In this document: positions 29,253 to 39,144 of the stretch, one piece after another | Position numbering within the stretch: position 1 is the first letter of the stretch | How the letters are laid out: every line of letters starts with the position of its first letter | Source: an uncultured Acidobacteriaceae bacterium | Lineage (GTDB): Bacteria; Acidobacteriota; Terriglobia; Terriglobales; Acidobacteriaceae | Length of the DNA stretch: 64,000 nucleotides | Direction: 5' to 3' | Assembly (NCBI GenBank): GCA_903828675.1 | Contig: CAIKND010000042.1 | Location: 1 to 64,000 of the forward strand | Notes under the pieces: generated by a model | What the model saw: the letters and a program-made list of their open reading frames with translations, nothing else | Database searches by the model: none | What the model was told of the DNA's origin: nothing | Translations under genes and position numbers: made by a program

Positions 29253-30854
29253 ATGAGAAACGCAAGGCTGCGGCTCACTCGACGGCAATTCAACCAGGCT
29301 GGCGCAACGGTGATTCTGGGGTCGATGGCCGGAGGGTTGAGGCTGTCGGCACTGGAATCGGGACCGGCGGTTGGGGCTGAGTTCACGACCGACTTCTCGG
29401 CGGCTTCGACGGCATACAACCGGATGCTGTTTGGGCAGTTTCTTGAGCACTTTCAACGGCAGGTGTACGGGGGCGTGTTTGCGCCCGGATCTCCACTGGC
29501 CGACGGGAAGGGGTTCCGGACGGATGTGATTGAGGCGCTGCGGGAGCTGAAGGTGCCGGTAGTCCGCTGGCCGGGCGGCTGTTTCGCCAGTGCCTATCAC
29601 TGGCGCAACGGGGTAGGCGACCCGCGCCAGCCAAGCCTGGACAAAGCTTGGGGAGTGGAGGACCCGAACACGTTTGGCACTGACGAGTTTGTCGCGTGGT
29701 GCCGGCTGATTGGCGCGGAGCCTTATATCTGCACCAATGCAGGTACGGGCACCGCGGAGGAGATGAGCGACTGGGTGGAGTACTGCAACCTGAAAGACCA
29801 GGGCCAGTTTGCCCGGATGCGCAAGGCGAACGGGAGCGCCGAGCCGCTCAACGTTCGCTATTGGAGCATCGGGAACGAAAACTACCTGGGCGGGGAGATT
29901 GGCGCGAAGACAGTTGAGGAGTGGGGTCCGCTGGTGCGGGAATCGGCCAAGATGATGCGCGCTGTGGACAGCAATCTGAAGATATTGGCGGCGGCGACGG
30001 TGAACGGCAATTGGACGCCGCCGATGCTGAAGGATGCCGGGAAATACCTGAACTACATTTCCATTCACGGCTACTGGGACGCGCTGTGGCAACACGGCAC
30101 GACACCGGCCGATTACCTGCATTGCATGGTTCGCTGCGAGAAGCCGGAGCAGGAGATTCAGCAGGCGATTGAACTGCTGAAGCAGTCGGGCTTTGGAGAC
30201 AAGATCAAGATTGCCTTCGACGAGTGGAATCTGCGCGGGTGGCACCATCCGGGATTTCCGGGCGGCGGCGCCAACGAGTTGGAGAAGATAAGCGAGCGGG
30301 ATGAGAGCGATCGCAATGAAACCTACACGATGGCGGATGCGGTGTTTTCGGCATCGTTTTTGAACGGGTGCCTGCGCAATGCGGAACACGTGCACATGGC
30401 CTGCATGGCGCCGGTGGTGAATGTGCGCGGGCCGCTGTTCGTGCATCCGAAAGGCATCGTAAAACGCACCACGTTCCACGTGCTGAAGATGTATTCGGAC
30501 CTGCTGGAGGCGAACGTTGTGCCGGGGCGGGTTGTATGTGAATCGCTGCGGGTGGATCAGGATTCAGTGCCGGCCGTGGATGCGCTGGCGACGTGCAGTG
30601 ACGACCGGAAAAAGGTTGCGATCGCATTTGTGAATCGTCATCCTGCGATGCCGGCTCGCTGGAAGCTGAACTTCGGCGGCGGAAGAGAGATGAGGAATGC
30701 GAAGGTCACGATTCTCAGTGGCGACGCGCCGGAAGCGTTCAACGATATCGCTCATCCAAACCGGGTTGTGCCGGAGACGCATGAATTGGCATTTGAGGAT
30801 GAGAATCTGCGGTTGGGGCCGCATTCAATCGCGATCTTGCAGGGGGCAATTTAG
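29253..30854 (+). CDS. Alpha-L-arabinofuranosidase (GH51-like), probable Tat substrate
   Basis: 533 aa; N-term RLTRRQFNQAGATVILGSMAGG (RR motif); VVRWPGGCFASAYHW, WSIGNENYLGGE, FDEWNLRGWHH. Confidence 0.88.
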   Translation: MRNARLRLTRRQFNQAGATVILGSMAGGLRLSALESGPAVGAEFTTDFSAASTAYNRMLFGQFLEHFQRQVYGGVFAPGSPLADGKGFRTDVIEALRELKVPVVRWPGGCFASAYHWRNGVGDPRQPSLDKAWGVEDPNTFGTDEFVAWCRLIGAEPYICTNAGTGTAEEMSDWVEYCNLKDQGQFARMRKANGSAEPLNVRYWSIGNENYLGGEIGAKTVEEWGPLVRESAKMMRAVDSNLKILAAATVNGNWTPPMLKDAGKYLNYISIHGYWDALWQHGTTPADYLHCMVRCEKPEQEIQQAIELLKQSGFGDKIKIAFDEWNLRGWHHPGFPGGGANELEKISERDESDRNETYTMADAVFSASFLNGCLRNAEHVHMACMAPVVNVRGPLFVHPKGIVKRTTFHVLKMYSDLLEANVVPGRVVCESLRVDQDSVPAVDALATCSDDRKKVAIAFVNRHPAMPARWKLNFGGGREMRNAKVTILSGDAPEAFNDIAHPNRVVPETHELAFEDENLRLGPHSIAILQGAI

Positions 30855-30887
30855 GGAGCCTCTGATCGAGTGCTATTCCACGCAGAG

Positions 30888-31003
30888 CATCCCCTCAGGG
30901 GCTTCTAAAGCCTGTTGATTTTGCTGACTTTATACCGGGGATAAATCCCCGGCCTACCACCCGGACGAGTTTTTCCCCAGGCTGCGAAGCCGCGCCCTTT
31001 CAA
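30888..31003 (+). repeat. Double-hairpin family D1, divergent copy
   Basis: GGGGCTTCTAAAGCC ... CCGGGGATAAATCCCCGG ... GGCTGCGAAGCCGCGCCCTTTCAAA. Confidence 0.6.
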
Positions 31004-31038
31004 AAACAGATAGATGTACCTCTGTGTGATGGACACCG

Positions 31039-33255
31039 CTAGTTCTTCTCGGGGGGGGATGGGGGCGGGGCCAGGACGCGGGATTCGGAACGAAACATGT
31101 GGAAGTCGTCGAACGTATACTCGTCCACCATGGTTACCCAGGGCCCATAGGTTCTGAAGCTTTCATTCCATGCGGTCGAGTTGTTGACGGAGCGGAATCG
31201 CATGATGGAGACGCTTCTGACCGGGCAGATATAAGTTTTGCCGCCGATTTGAACCGGGCCGTATGTGACCATGATGTCGGAGAGCAGAAGCGGAGTGAAC
31301 TCTTTGAGGTCGGATACCACGTCGAGGCGAAGGATGGCGCCGGTGGCGGGATCGATGGCGATCTCACCGTGAAAGGGAGCCAGTTTTGCGAACCCGCTGG
31401 TTCCATCGCCATCGGGAAGGCAACAGCCTCCAACGAGATAGCGTGACTTGCCGGCTGGAACGCGAAAGCTCAATACCGCGCTGGGGCGGTCCGCGACCTG
31501 TTCCCAACGGCTCCAGGTTAATTCTTCAGGAGCGGCGAGGACATCGCCAATGACGCTCAGGACGGGGCCAAAGGTTCCATAGGTGCTGAAGTCCGGGTCA
31601 CCCGGTTTTTGCTTTCTGCCCTTCTCGGCCTCAGAATCCAGGACCTCGCGGTCCCGGCGGTAGAGCACCGTGGCGGTTGCACTTTCAGTCAGGCGTAAGG
31701 GTTGAAACTCTATTCTTCTGTGCTCGGGGTCGAGTTTCAACGCTTCGAGATAACGGGCCGCCGTTCGGCGGGCGAAGAAGTTCGGCAGAAGAGGAATTGA
31801 ATTGCTGAGATAGTCGGCGGCCGCCGCGATGATCCGCTGCTGTTCAGGCGCGGAGGGGGGCGCATCAGCGGAGATCTCGGCCGCGGGAAGGGTGAGGAAC
31901 ACGGACATATCGGCGAGTCCGGCGAGCGCGCGGCGGGCCTTTTCGCCGTGCAGGCGCTCGGTCCAGGAGGAGAGTTTTGGGGCGCTCAAGCGCTCGGTGA
32001 GTTCCAGATCGGATAGCTCCCTGGCCAACTCTCCGTCGTTTTTGTCGCGGTTGGCCTGGAGCCACTGATCCAATTCGGCCACGGTGACTGGCTTTGTCCT
32101 GGGATCGGTTTGATAGGAGTAGTACGGCTGATCGTAATATCCGGTGCTGGTGCGGGCGGTGAGGCCGGGCTGGCTGACCTGCACGTGCAGATCGTGAAAC
32201 TCGTCGAGATGATCGGCGTGGGATGGATCGAACGATAGCGCATAGAAGGCGCTGGCCTCCCGGACGCAGTGATCGATTTGAGCGGCCAGGTCGTCGCCCG
32301 GCTCTGAGACGCTGCCGCCGCTCTCGACGGCAAGAACATCTCTGTAGAGTTTTTTGACGCTGGCGTCCTTTGGGGACTCCGCGGCTTTGAGGAAATCCGC
32401 ATCGAGGTGCTGCTGCGGATCGACTTTGCCGACGGAAGTGTTGTAGAGGGCGATGCGGGATTCGCGCAGCAGGGTGGAAAACCAGACGATCAGATTGAAG
32501 AGCTGGTCCTGGTCTTTGGCGGTATCGGAGTGCATGCCGCTGCCAATTCCCGAGCCGGGTCCGACCCAAATCAACAATTTTTTGCCAAGCTTGCGCCTTT
32601 CAATGGAAGCGATCATGCCGAGCGCGGTGAGGGTTTTCTCGGCAGGGAGATGCATGCCGCTGATGGCGTCGCGTACTTCAGGCAATCTTTGGACCGGGGC
32701 GGCTGGAGCGGGGCGAGGCAGGCGTGAATCCGGGCTCCAGGCGAGTTCCGCGGCAACCAGGTTTCCATCGATTGAAGGCCCGGCAGTCAACTGAATCCCG
32801 GTGTTGTCGAGGAGGAAAACCGATGCGGGCTGGGCCAAATGGCCGCCGTTCTGGCGCAGGTATTTTTCAATTTCTTCTTTGGCATGGTTGGCGAGATGGC
32901 CCGGAATGTTCAAGACGTCAATGAGCAGAATGACTTCAGAGGGCGGATCGGGCTTGGCGAGGACTCCATCGAATGCATGAAAGGAGAGAATTTGCCTGGG
33001 CTGACTTTTTTCGAGCAGAGTAAAGTCCTGGGGTGCGAGACCGGTGACAGGCTTACCCGATGCATCGGTCACCAGGACATCGAGTTTGATGAGTCCTTCG
33101 GCAGAGTTTGACGTTGAACCCGCATGTTGGGAGGGCGTTGGCGCGGATTGAGGCGGCTGGGCGGCTGGAGACGGAGGCGTAGGTTGGGCGCAGAGAAGTG
33201 CGCCAAAAAGGAGAATCCATGCCGGTAAGAAGTGATTTGAACTCAAATGGAGCAA
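31039..33255 (-). CDS. VWA (VWFA-related) domain protein, secreted
   Basis: 738 aa; signal peptide, LIKLDVLVTDASGKPVTGLAPQDFTLLE..., VILLIDVLNIPG. Confidence 0.75.
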   Translation of the reverse strand: MLHLSSNHFLPAWILLFGALLCAQPTPPSPAAQPPQSAPTPSQHAGSTSNSAEGLIKLDVLVTDASGKPVTGLAPQDFTLLEKSQPRQILSFHAFDGVLAKPDPPSEVILLIDVLNIPGHLANHAKEEIEKYLRQNGGHLAQPASVFLLDNTGIQLTAGPSIDGNLVAAELAWSPDSRLPRPAPAAPVQRLPEVRDAISGMHLPAEKTLTALGMIASIERRKLGKKLLIWVGPGSGIGSGMHSDTAKDQDQLFNLIVWFSTLLRESRIALYNTSVGKVDPQQHLDADFLKAAESPKDASVKKLYRDVLAVESGGSVSEPGDDLAAQIDHCVREASAFYALSFDPSHADHLDEFHDLHVQVSQPGLTARTSTGYYDQPYYSYQTDPRTKPVTVAELDQWLQANRDKNDGELARELSDLELTERLSAPKLSSWTERLHGEKARRALAGLADMSVFLTLPAAEISADAPPSAPEQQRIIAAAADYLSNSIPLLPNFFARRTAARYLEALKLDPEHRRIEFQPLRLTESATATVLYRRDREVLDSEAEKGRKQKPGDPDFSTYGTFGPVLSVIGDVLAAPEELTWSRWEQVADRPSAVLSFRVPAGKSRYLVGGCCLPDGDGTSGFAKLAPFHGEIAIDPATGAILRLDVVSDLKEFTPLLLSDIMVTYGPVQIGGKTYICPVRSVSIMRFRSVNNSTAWNESFRTYGPWVTMVDEYTFDDFHMFRSESRVLAPPPSPPEKN

Positions 33256-33442
33256 CGTCCTCCGCTGAACTTGATCCGCGCTTACTACACGATCAGATTC
33301 TATTCCTGGAGGGGCGGAAATGACTTGCCAGCGAGCAATCGGGGCGTTTGCAGTTGGTAATTTTCGAAGTGGCGTAGGGCGGGGATGCGTAGGCTGCGGA
33401 ACAAGGCGTGACTTCGAGCAAGGAGTTTGAGGAGCATCTTCA

Positions 33443-33484
33443 TCCCACCCATTCCCGCAAAATGCGCGGGAATGGGTGGGGCAC
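33443..33484 (+). repeat. P1 palindrome copy 7
   Basis: TCCCACCCATTCCCGC-aaaatgc-GCGGGAATGGGTGGGGCAC. Confidence 0.85.
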
Positions 33485-33515
33485 CCGAACAGTATTTAGT
33501 TGCTGGATCTAAATA

Positions 33516-35078
33516 TCAGCGTATGTATTGCTTGCCCAGCGGGATAACAAGGCGCTTTTCGCGGAATAGAGCCGCACAAACTCTAACGGCTTCAGCATCC
33601 AGCTTTGTACCGGCTTCCTCCTCCATGATCGCCAGCGTTTTTTCCAAATCGAATGCCCGCCGGTAGGGCCTGTCAGAAACCATTGCGTCGGCCATGTCCG
33701 CGACTGTGAGGATCCTGGTTTCAGGAAGGATCTGGTCCCCTTTCAGGCCATAAGGGTAGCCCGATCCATCGAGCTTTTCATGATGCTGGCGCACAATTTC
33801 GGCAACCGGCCAGAGAAAGGGAATCCCCTTGAGAATGGTGTGGCCGGTCTCAGAATGGGCGTCGATCATCATCCGCTCCACCCCTGTGAGCGGGCCGGAC
33901 TTGGTGAGGATCTCGACTGGAACCGATATCTTGCCGACATCGTGAACCGTTGCAGCCACCCGAAGTCCGCCGATTCTTTCCTCTTGCCAGCCCAATTCCC
34001 TGGCAATGGCTACGGCAATCTCAGCCACGCGGGCCTGGTGCCCCGATGTGAAGGGGTCTCGCATCTCCATGGCGGTGACAATGGGCAAGACCATAGCTGA
34101 GAGCGCCTCGGTGAGTTGGGACTGCAGTTTTGCAGTGTGCCCCTGTTCGTCAAGCAGATGTTGCTTTTGCTCAATTGCATGGATGGCCCGGCCAATCTGG
34201 TCGGCGAGATTTTGAAAGACTTCTACGGCGACCTGCCCAAATGCATGGGGATGCTCGGCATAGACGACGAGCGCGCCTCGCATTTGCCCCTGCGCAGAGA
34301 ATGGCACGGACATACAGGACTGAATACCAAATCGCCTGGCCTGTTCACGGAAAGGCTCGAAGGCGGGATGCTCGACGCAATTCTCAAGGAACTGGGCCTG
34401 GTTGCTGCGGATAGAAAGGCCTATTGGACCATTCTCATCGGGTCGATCCTCTGACCAGCTCAGGTTCTGTCCGTCCAGGAAGGAAACAGCGGCGCCTGTT
34501 GCGGCGGCAATGTCAACTCGTTTGTCCGGCCCGTTCTCGGCAATGCCGACGAATGCGAGGGTATAAATGGATTCACGCGTGATGGCCTCGCATATAGCTT
34601 TGAAAAGGCTGGCAGCGGAGTGCTCATGCGTAAGCGCCAGGGCAGCACCCGCGAAGGCCGACAGCGCCCAGGTCTTGGTGGTGAGGTGATGCTCACTCAG
34701 TTCCAGATCGGAGGTGTTGCGATAGACGCAAATCATGACCTGCCGATCGCCCAGAGTAATCGGATAGGATGATTTGATGTTTACAGGCGCGCATTGGCCG
34801 TCTTGATGCTGAATGTGAAAGCTGAGGTAAAACAAGGGTTTCAGCGTTCCATTGAGGAATTGAGCTTTGACTTGCTCCCGCTCAGCCTCTGGATGGAGCA
34901 TGGTGATGTGGAGCCCGATAAGCTGATCGCGGGAGTAGCCTGACATTTCTTCAGCGGCTGGGTTGGCGTCAATTATTTTCCCGGAGGCTTTTTCGAACGC
35001 AAACATCCCGCCCGGCGCAGAGGCCCAACCCAAGGCATACAAGGATTGTTTGGCAGCGGGAGTGATTTCATGCGACAT
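33516..35078 (-). CDS. PAS-GAF-HD-GYP domain signalling protein (probable c-di-GMP phosphodiesterase)
   Basis: 520 aa; ATVHDVGKISVP, HHEKLDGSGYPYGLKGDQI, ADMADAMVSDRPYR. Confidence 0.88.
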   Translation of the reverse strand: MSHEITPAAKQSLYALGWASAPGGMFAFEKASGKIIDANPAAEEMSGYSRDQLIGLHITMLHPEAEREQVKAQFLNGTLKPLFYLSFHIQHQDGQCAPVNIKSSYPITLGDRQVMICVYRNTSDLELSEHHLTTKTWALSAFAGAALALTHEHSAASLFKAICEAITRESIYTLAFVGIAENGPDKRVDIAAATGAAVSFLDGQNLSWSEDRPDENGPIGLSIRSNQAQFLENCVEHPAFEPFREQARRFGIQSCMSVPFSAQGQMRGALVVYAEHPHAFGQVAVEVFQNLADQIGRAIHAIEQKQHLLDEQGHTAKLQSQLTEALSAMVLPIVTAMEMRDPFTSGHQARVAEIAVAIARELGWQEERIGGLRVAATVHDVGKISVPVEILTKSGPLTGVERMMIDAHSETGHTILKGIPFLWPVAEIVRQHHEKLDGSGYPYGLKGDQILPETRILTVADMADAMVSDRPYRRAFDLEKTLAIMEEEAGTKLDAEAVRVCAALFREKRLVIPLGKQYIR

Positions 35079-35263
35079 ATCAACCCCCAGACTTTCTTTG
35101 GGCGAGTCGGAGTTGGAACCCCCAGTCGAGAGAATGTAGCACGGCGATGAGCGTAAATACTGAGCAATTTGGCTCCATTTTTTAATATTTATAGCTTTTG
35201 TGGGACAGGGTGAAATTGGTTCCGGTTCAGTTGGAATTTCCAGGCGGGGGAAGGGCTATGGAC

Positions 35264-35308
35264 TCCCACCCATCGGACAAGAACAAAGACGTCCGATGGA
35301 TGGGGCAC
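35264..35308 (+). repeat. P1 palindrome copy 8
   Basis: TCCCACCCATCGGAC-aagaacaaagac-GTCCGATGGATGGGGCAC. Confidence 0.85.
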
Positions 35309-35637
35309 AGATTCATTCCACGTGGGTGGGCAACGCCGGTGGAGGACTGTTACAAGGCTTGCCGGTGAACTTCGCACGAGGAGTTTTTGTGCGCATGCAA
35401 AGGCCGCGGCTTTTGTGGGCCACACATTTCCGCGTTGGGCGGAAAGATCTTGCTCTTTGCAAGTGCGGTAGACGATTCTTTTTGGGAGAGACCGCAACTA
35501 TATTGCGGGAATGTTGTTTGAGAGAACAGAAGCCGGTTGGGAAGAGAAGCCCAAAGGCCGGCAAGTGCTGAGAACGGAGGTCGCCTCCGGTTCCCAGGTC
35601 CGGGACGAGCAGGCCGGGGCAGCACGAGGAGGAAGTC

Positions 35638-36438
35638 ATGCGGAGTTACCGCTTGGTTCTGTTGGCAATGGCTCTGGCTCTGCCGTTCGCAGCTACGGCA
35701 AAGGCCCAGATTGGAGTGGGAATCGGAGTTGGCCCCGCAGTTGTTGCCGACCCCTACGATTATGGCTACGAGTACGCCGCCCCGGTTTGCGAGTGGGGCT
35801 ATTACTCCTATTACCCTTACGCCTGCGCCCCCTATGGCTTCTACGGACCTGAGTGGTTTATGGGCGGCTTCTTTATCGGCGCCGGCCCGTGGTATCACCG
35901 AGGCTGGGGCGGATATGGGTATGGACGCGGCGGTTATGGCTATGGCCGTGGCGGTTACGGTTACGGCGGGCGCGGTGGTTACGGTGGACGTGATGGTTAC
36001 GGCGGACGTGATGCGTATGGCGGCGGACGCGGGGGATATGGCAGCGGCGGCGGCTATGCAGGCGGTGGCTACGGCGGGCGCACACCCTATGCGGGCGGCG
36101 GAAATCGCGGCACCTATGGCGGTCCGGCTCGCTCCTTTAACGGTGGCGGTGGCCAGCGCGGTTACGGTGGTGGCGGCTATGCCGGTGGATACGGCGGCGG
36201 AGCCCGTCCGGGCGGCGGCTACAGCGGCGGTGGACGCAGCTTTAGCGGCGGCGGCTATAGTGGCGGCGGCCGCAGCGCAGGCGGCGGCGGTGGCTTCAGC
36301 GGTGGTGGACGTTCGTCTGGTGGATTCAGCGGCGGCGGCGGTGGACGCTCTGGTGGCGGCTTCAGCGGCGGTGGCGGTGGTGGCGGACACATGAGCGGTG
36401 GCGGTGGTGGCCACGGCGGCGGTGGTGGACGCAGATAA
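35638..36438 (+). CDS. Secreted Gly/Tyr/Ser-rich low-complexity protein
   Basis: 266 aa; signal peptide, then GGYGYGRGG and FSGGGGRS-type repeats. Confidence 0.8.
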   Translation: MRSYRLVLLAMALALPFAATAKAQIGVGIGVGPAVVADPYDYGYEYAAPVCEWGYYSYYPYACAPYGFYGPEWFMGGFFIGAGPWYHRGWGGYGYGRGGYGYGRGGYGYGGRGGYGGRDGYGGRDAYGGGRGGYGSGGGYAGGGYGGRTPYAGGGNRGTYGGPARSFNGGGGQRGYGGGGYAGGYGGGARPGGGYSGGGRSFSGGGYSGGGRSAGGGGGFSGGGRSSGGFSGGGGGRSGGGFSGGGGGGGHMSGGGGGHGGGGGRR

Positions 36439-36460
36439 TTCAACTGAATTTTGAACGAAG

Positions 36461-36489
36461 AGCCCGTCTGCTTCGGCAGGCGGGCTTTT
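36461..36489 (+). terminator. Rho-independent terminator with TTCG tetraloop
   Basis: AGCCCGTCTGC-TTCG-GCAGGCGGGCTTTT. Confidence 0.85.
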
Positions 36490-36530
36490 CGTTTGTGGCG
36501 GGAGTTTAGCGATGAGGATTTGAATCGAGG

Positions 36531-36560
36531 CCCATGTCTCAAGAGCGAGACATGGGGCAC
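36531..36560 (+). repeat. P1 palindrome copy 9 (short variant)
   Basis: CCCATGTCTC-aagagc-GAGACATGGGGCAC. Confidence 0.75.
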
Positions 36561-36579
36561 CGGCTTGATCCGCATGCTC

Positions 36580-36619
36580 TCCCACCCATTCCGCAAAAAG
36601 CGCGGAATGGATGGGGCAC
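36580..36619 (+). repeat. P1 palindrome copy 10
   Basis: TCCCACCCATTCCGC-aaaaagc-GCGGAATGGATGGGGCAC. Confidence 0.85.
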
Positions 36620-36672
36620 CCAATCCTGTATGAAGGCTTGAATCGAAAGCGGCTGGAGTTTCGATGATCCGT

Positions 36673-37764
36673 TTACGCGGTCTCGGCTGCGGCGAGGGAG
36701 GAGAGGCGGTTGGCGATGCGCTGGGCGGCGTCGGGGTGGGCCTGGGTGCGGGCGGCGGCGGACATGGCGGCGAGGCGATCCGGGGAGTCGAGCAGGCCGG
36801 TGAGCGCGGCGAGCAGTTTGCCGGGGATTTCAAGATCCGACTCGAGGAGCATTTCGGCGGCCCCTGCCTCAACCATGGCCTCGGCATTGCGGCGCTGATG
36901 GTCGTCAGCGGCGGCGGCAAAGGGCACGAGCAGGGCGGGCTTGCCGGCGGCAGCCAGTTCCGCTACGGAAGATGCGCCACTGCGCGCCATGACCAGGTGG
37001 GCGGCGGCGAAGCGTGCGGGCATGTCGTCGAGGTAGGGACGAACCTGCCAGCGATAGGGATCTGCACCGCAAGCTGCGTAGGCCGCCTCAGTCTCTTTTG
37101 CCTGACGCACTCCGCTCTGATGTAGCACGGTGAGACAGGGAATTGCGTCAAGGAGCGCGGGAATGATCCTGGGCAGATGGGTGTTGAAGATGCCCGCACC
37201 TTGGGAGCCGCCAAAGACCAATAGGTGGGGCGCGATGGTGGTGGGCGGCTTGATGGAGAAAAACTCTTGGCGGACGGGAATGCCGGTGACCTCCCAGTTG
37301 CGGAACCAGGCAGCCGCCTGGGGAAAGTTCACCGCCGCGGCCTGGGCTCTTTTGCCGACGAGCCGATTGGCCAGTCCCGGCATGGCGTTGGGTTCAAAGA
37401 CCATGGTGGGGATGTTGAGTTGCAGCGCCGCCGCCATGGCCGGACCGGAGGCGTAACCGCCTACTCCAAAGACAACGCCGGGCTGGAACTCGCGGATCAG
37501 ACTTTTGCAGTGGGAGATGCTCGAGGGCAGGCGCAGGAGGGTGCGCAACCGGGTGACGAGCGAGACGTTTTTGAGCGGACCTACATCGATGAGGCGGAGA
37601 TTGAAACCTGCCTCGGGCACCAGACGGGTTTCCATGCCGCGCGCTGTGCCTACGAAGAGCACCTCGGCGTTGTGGTGCGAGACCAGCTCATTGGCCACGG
37701 CCAAGGCTGGAATGATGTGGCCGCCGGTGCCTCCGCCGGCGATGAGAACACGGAGATTGGACAA
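36673..37764 (-). CDS. murG: UDP-N-acetylglucosamine--N-acetylmuramyl-(pentapeptide) pyrophosphoryl-undecaprenol N-acetylglucosamine transferase
   Basis: 363 aa; VLIAGGGTGGHIIPALAVA, GGSQGAG, MARSGASSVAELAAAGKPALLVPF. Confidence 0.96.
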   Translation of the reverse strand: MSNLRVLIAGGGTGGHIIPALAVANELVSHHNAEVLFVGTARGMETRLVPEAGFNLRLIDVGPLKNVSLVTRLRTLLRLPSSISHCKSLIREFQPGVVFGVGGYASGPAMAAALQLNIPTMVFEPNAMPGLANRLVGKRAQAAAVNFPQAAAWFRNWEVTGIPVRQEFFSIKPPTTIAPHLLVFGGSQGAGIFNTHLPRIIPALLDAIPCLTVLHQSGVRQAKETEAAYAACGADPYRWQVRPYLDDMPARFAAAHLVMARSGASSVAELAAAGKPALLVPFAAAADDHQRRNAEAMVEAGAAEMLLESDLEIPGKLLAALTGLLDSPDRLAAMSAAARTQAHPDAAQRIANRLSSLAAAETA

Positions 37765-37912
37765 GCTTTTGCCTTTCGCAATGAACTACAGGATAAACGG
37801 TGAGGGGATCTCAGGACCTGGCGCTTTGGCGGAACCTGCGTTGTGGAATGGGCTAATGTGGCGTCGGGAAAAGGCCTGGGTTTTTGCGAAAAAGCCCGAA
37901 GACATTTCCGCA

Positions 37913-37977
37913 GAGGCTAAAGCCCTCATTTATTTTCAACCACTTGCGGCACGACTGAAGTCGTGCCCTGACACAAA
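37913..37977 (+). repeat. Double-hairpin family D1, copy
   Basis: GAGGCTAAAGCCCTC ... GGCACGACTGAAGTCGTGCCCTGACACAAA. Confidence 0.75.
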
Positions 37978-38049
37978 GCTCGCCAGTTTCCCTCGAACAA
38001 TGGGTTTTTTCGCGGCCTGTAAAACCGATGTGGACTCTTCGGCGTTTGT

Positions 38050-39144
38050 TCAGGCGGCTTTTTTGCTGATATTGAGCAGGATGCCGATGCTGGCGAGGGT
38101 GAAGAAGAGCGAGGTGCCGCCGGAGGAGATGAGGGGTAGCGGAATGCCCTTGGTGGGGACCAGGGAAAGCACCACGCTGATGTTGAAAAAGGCTTGGAGC
38201 AGAATGGTGGTGGTGATGCCGAAGGCGACCAGACGGGCAAAGGGATCCTTGGAGCGAAAGGCGGTGCGCAGGCCGCGGACGCCAAACACGATGAAGAGGA
38301 TGACGATGGCCATGGCGCCCAGAAAGCCAAGCTCCTCGGCGATGTTGGCGAAGATGAAATCTGTGGAGGCCTCGGGCAGGTAGAAGAGCTTCTGCATTCC
38401 TTCCATGTATCCGCGGCCGGTGAGCCCGCCGGTGCCGACGGCGATGAGCGACTGGTTGATGTGGAAACCGGCTCCCTGGGGATCGGACTCGGGGTTGAGG
38501 AAGACGAGCATGCGCTGGCGACGCCAGGCGACCATGAAGAGCAGTGCGGCGAGAAAGGGGAGGGTGGCGCCAAAGCCGGCCAGCAGGTATTTCCACTCCA
38601 TGCCGGCCAGAACCAGCATCATGGCGGTGACACCAAGAAGAACCAGGGCCGTACCCAGGTCGGGCTGGCGAACGATGAGGACGATAAAGACTACCGGCAT
38701 AATGGCCGCGCGCAGCAGGGTGTTTTTCCAGTCCCGCATCTCGTCGAGGCGGGTGTGGAGGAACCAGGCGAGAAACAGTACGAGGACCGGTTTGGCGATC
38801 TCAGAGGGCTGAAAGGTAAACAGATCGCCGAAGCGAATCCAGCGATGGGTGTTGTGGGAGCCGGGGAAGAAAAACACCAGCACCAGCAGGACGGTGGTGA
38901 CGCAGAGGGCGGCGTAGATAAAGCGGGGCGAGTTGTAGCGGGTGTAGTCCACCTGCATGAGCGCGAGCAAGGCGACCACGCCGGCCAGGGCCCAGCCGCC
39001 TTGCCTGCCGACAAAAGCGAACTCGGAGTGGTAGCGCTCCTGAGCGACTACGGCCGAGGCTGAAAACACCATCGCCAGGCCCGCCAGGATCAGCAGAGAT
39101 GTGGTGAAAAACATCCATTTGTCGGCACCTACGCGTGCTGCCAT
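38050..39144 (-). CDS. ftsW: Lipid II polymerase/flippase FtsW (SEDS family)
   Basis: 364 aa; multi-TM, SEDS motifs (GGLTGRGYMEGMQKLFYLPEASTDFIFANIAEELGF, PLISSGGTSL). Confidence 0.94.
   Translation of the reverse strand: MAARVGADKWMFFTTSLLILAGLAMVFSASAVVAQERYHSEFAFVGRQGGWALAGVVALLALMQVDYTRYNSPRFIYAALCVTTVLLVLVFFFPGSHNTHRWIRFGDLFTFQPSEIAKPVLVLFLAWFLHTRLDEMRDWKNTLLRAAIMPVVFIVLIVRQPDLGTALVLLGVTAMMLVLAGMEWKYLLAGFGATLPFLAALLFMVAWRRQRMLVFLNPESDPQGAGFHINQSLIAVGTGGLTGRGYMEGMQKLFYLPEASTDFIFANIAEELGFLGAMAIVILFIVFGVRGLRTAFRSKDPFARLVAFGITTTILLQAFFNISVVLSLVPTKGIPLPLISSGGTSLFFTLASIGILLNISKKAA

Noticed and set aside
29247-30479. 410-aa minus-strand ORF opposite GH51
   Set aside because: Antisense to a clear glycosidase with family motifs; no independent support.
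35873-36430. Possible CRISPR-like or tandem non-coding repeat (GGCGGC-rich)
   Set aside because: Repeats keep codon phase within one ORF with no uniform repeat/spacer structure; coding low complexity.
35350-36585. 411-aa minus-strand Ala/Thr-rich ORF
   Set aside because: Mirror of the Gly-codon repeats of the plus-strand gene with signal peptide and terminator.
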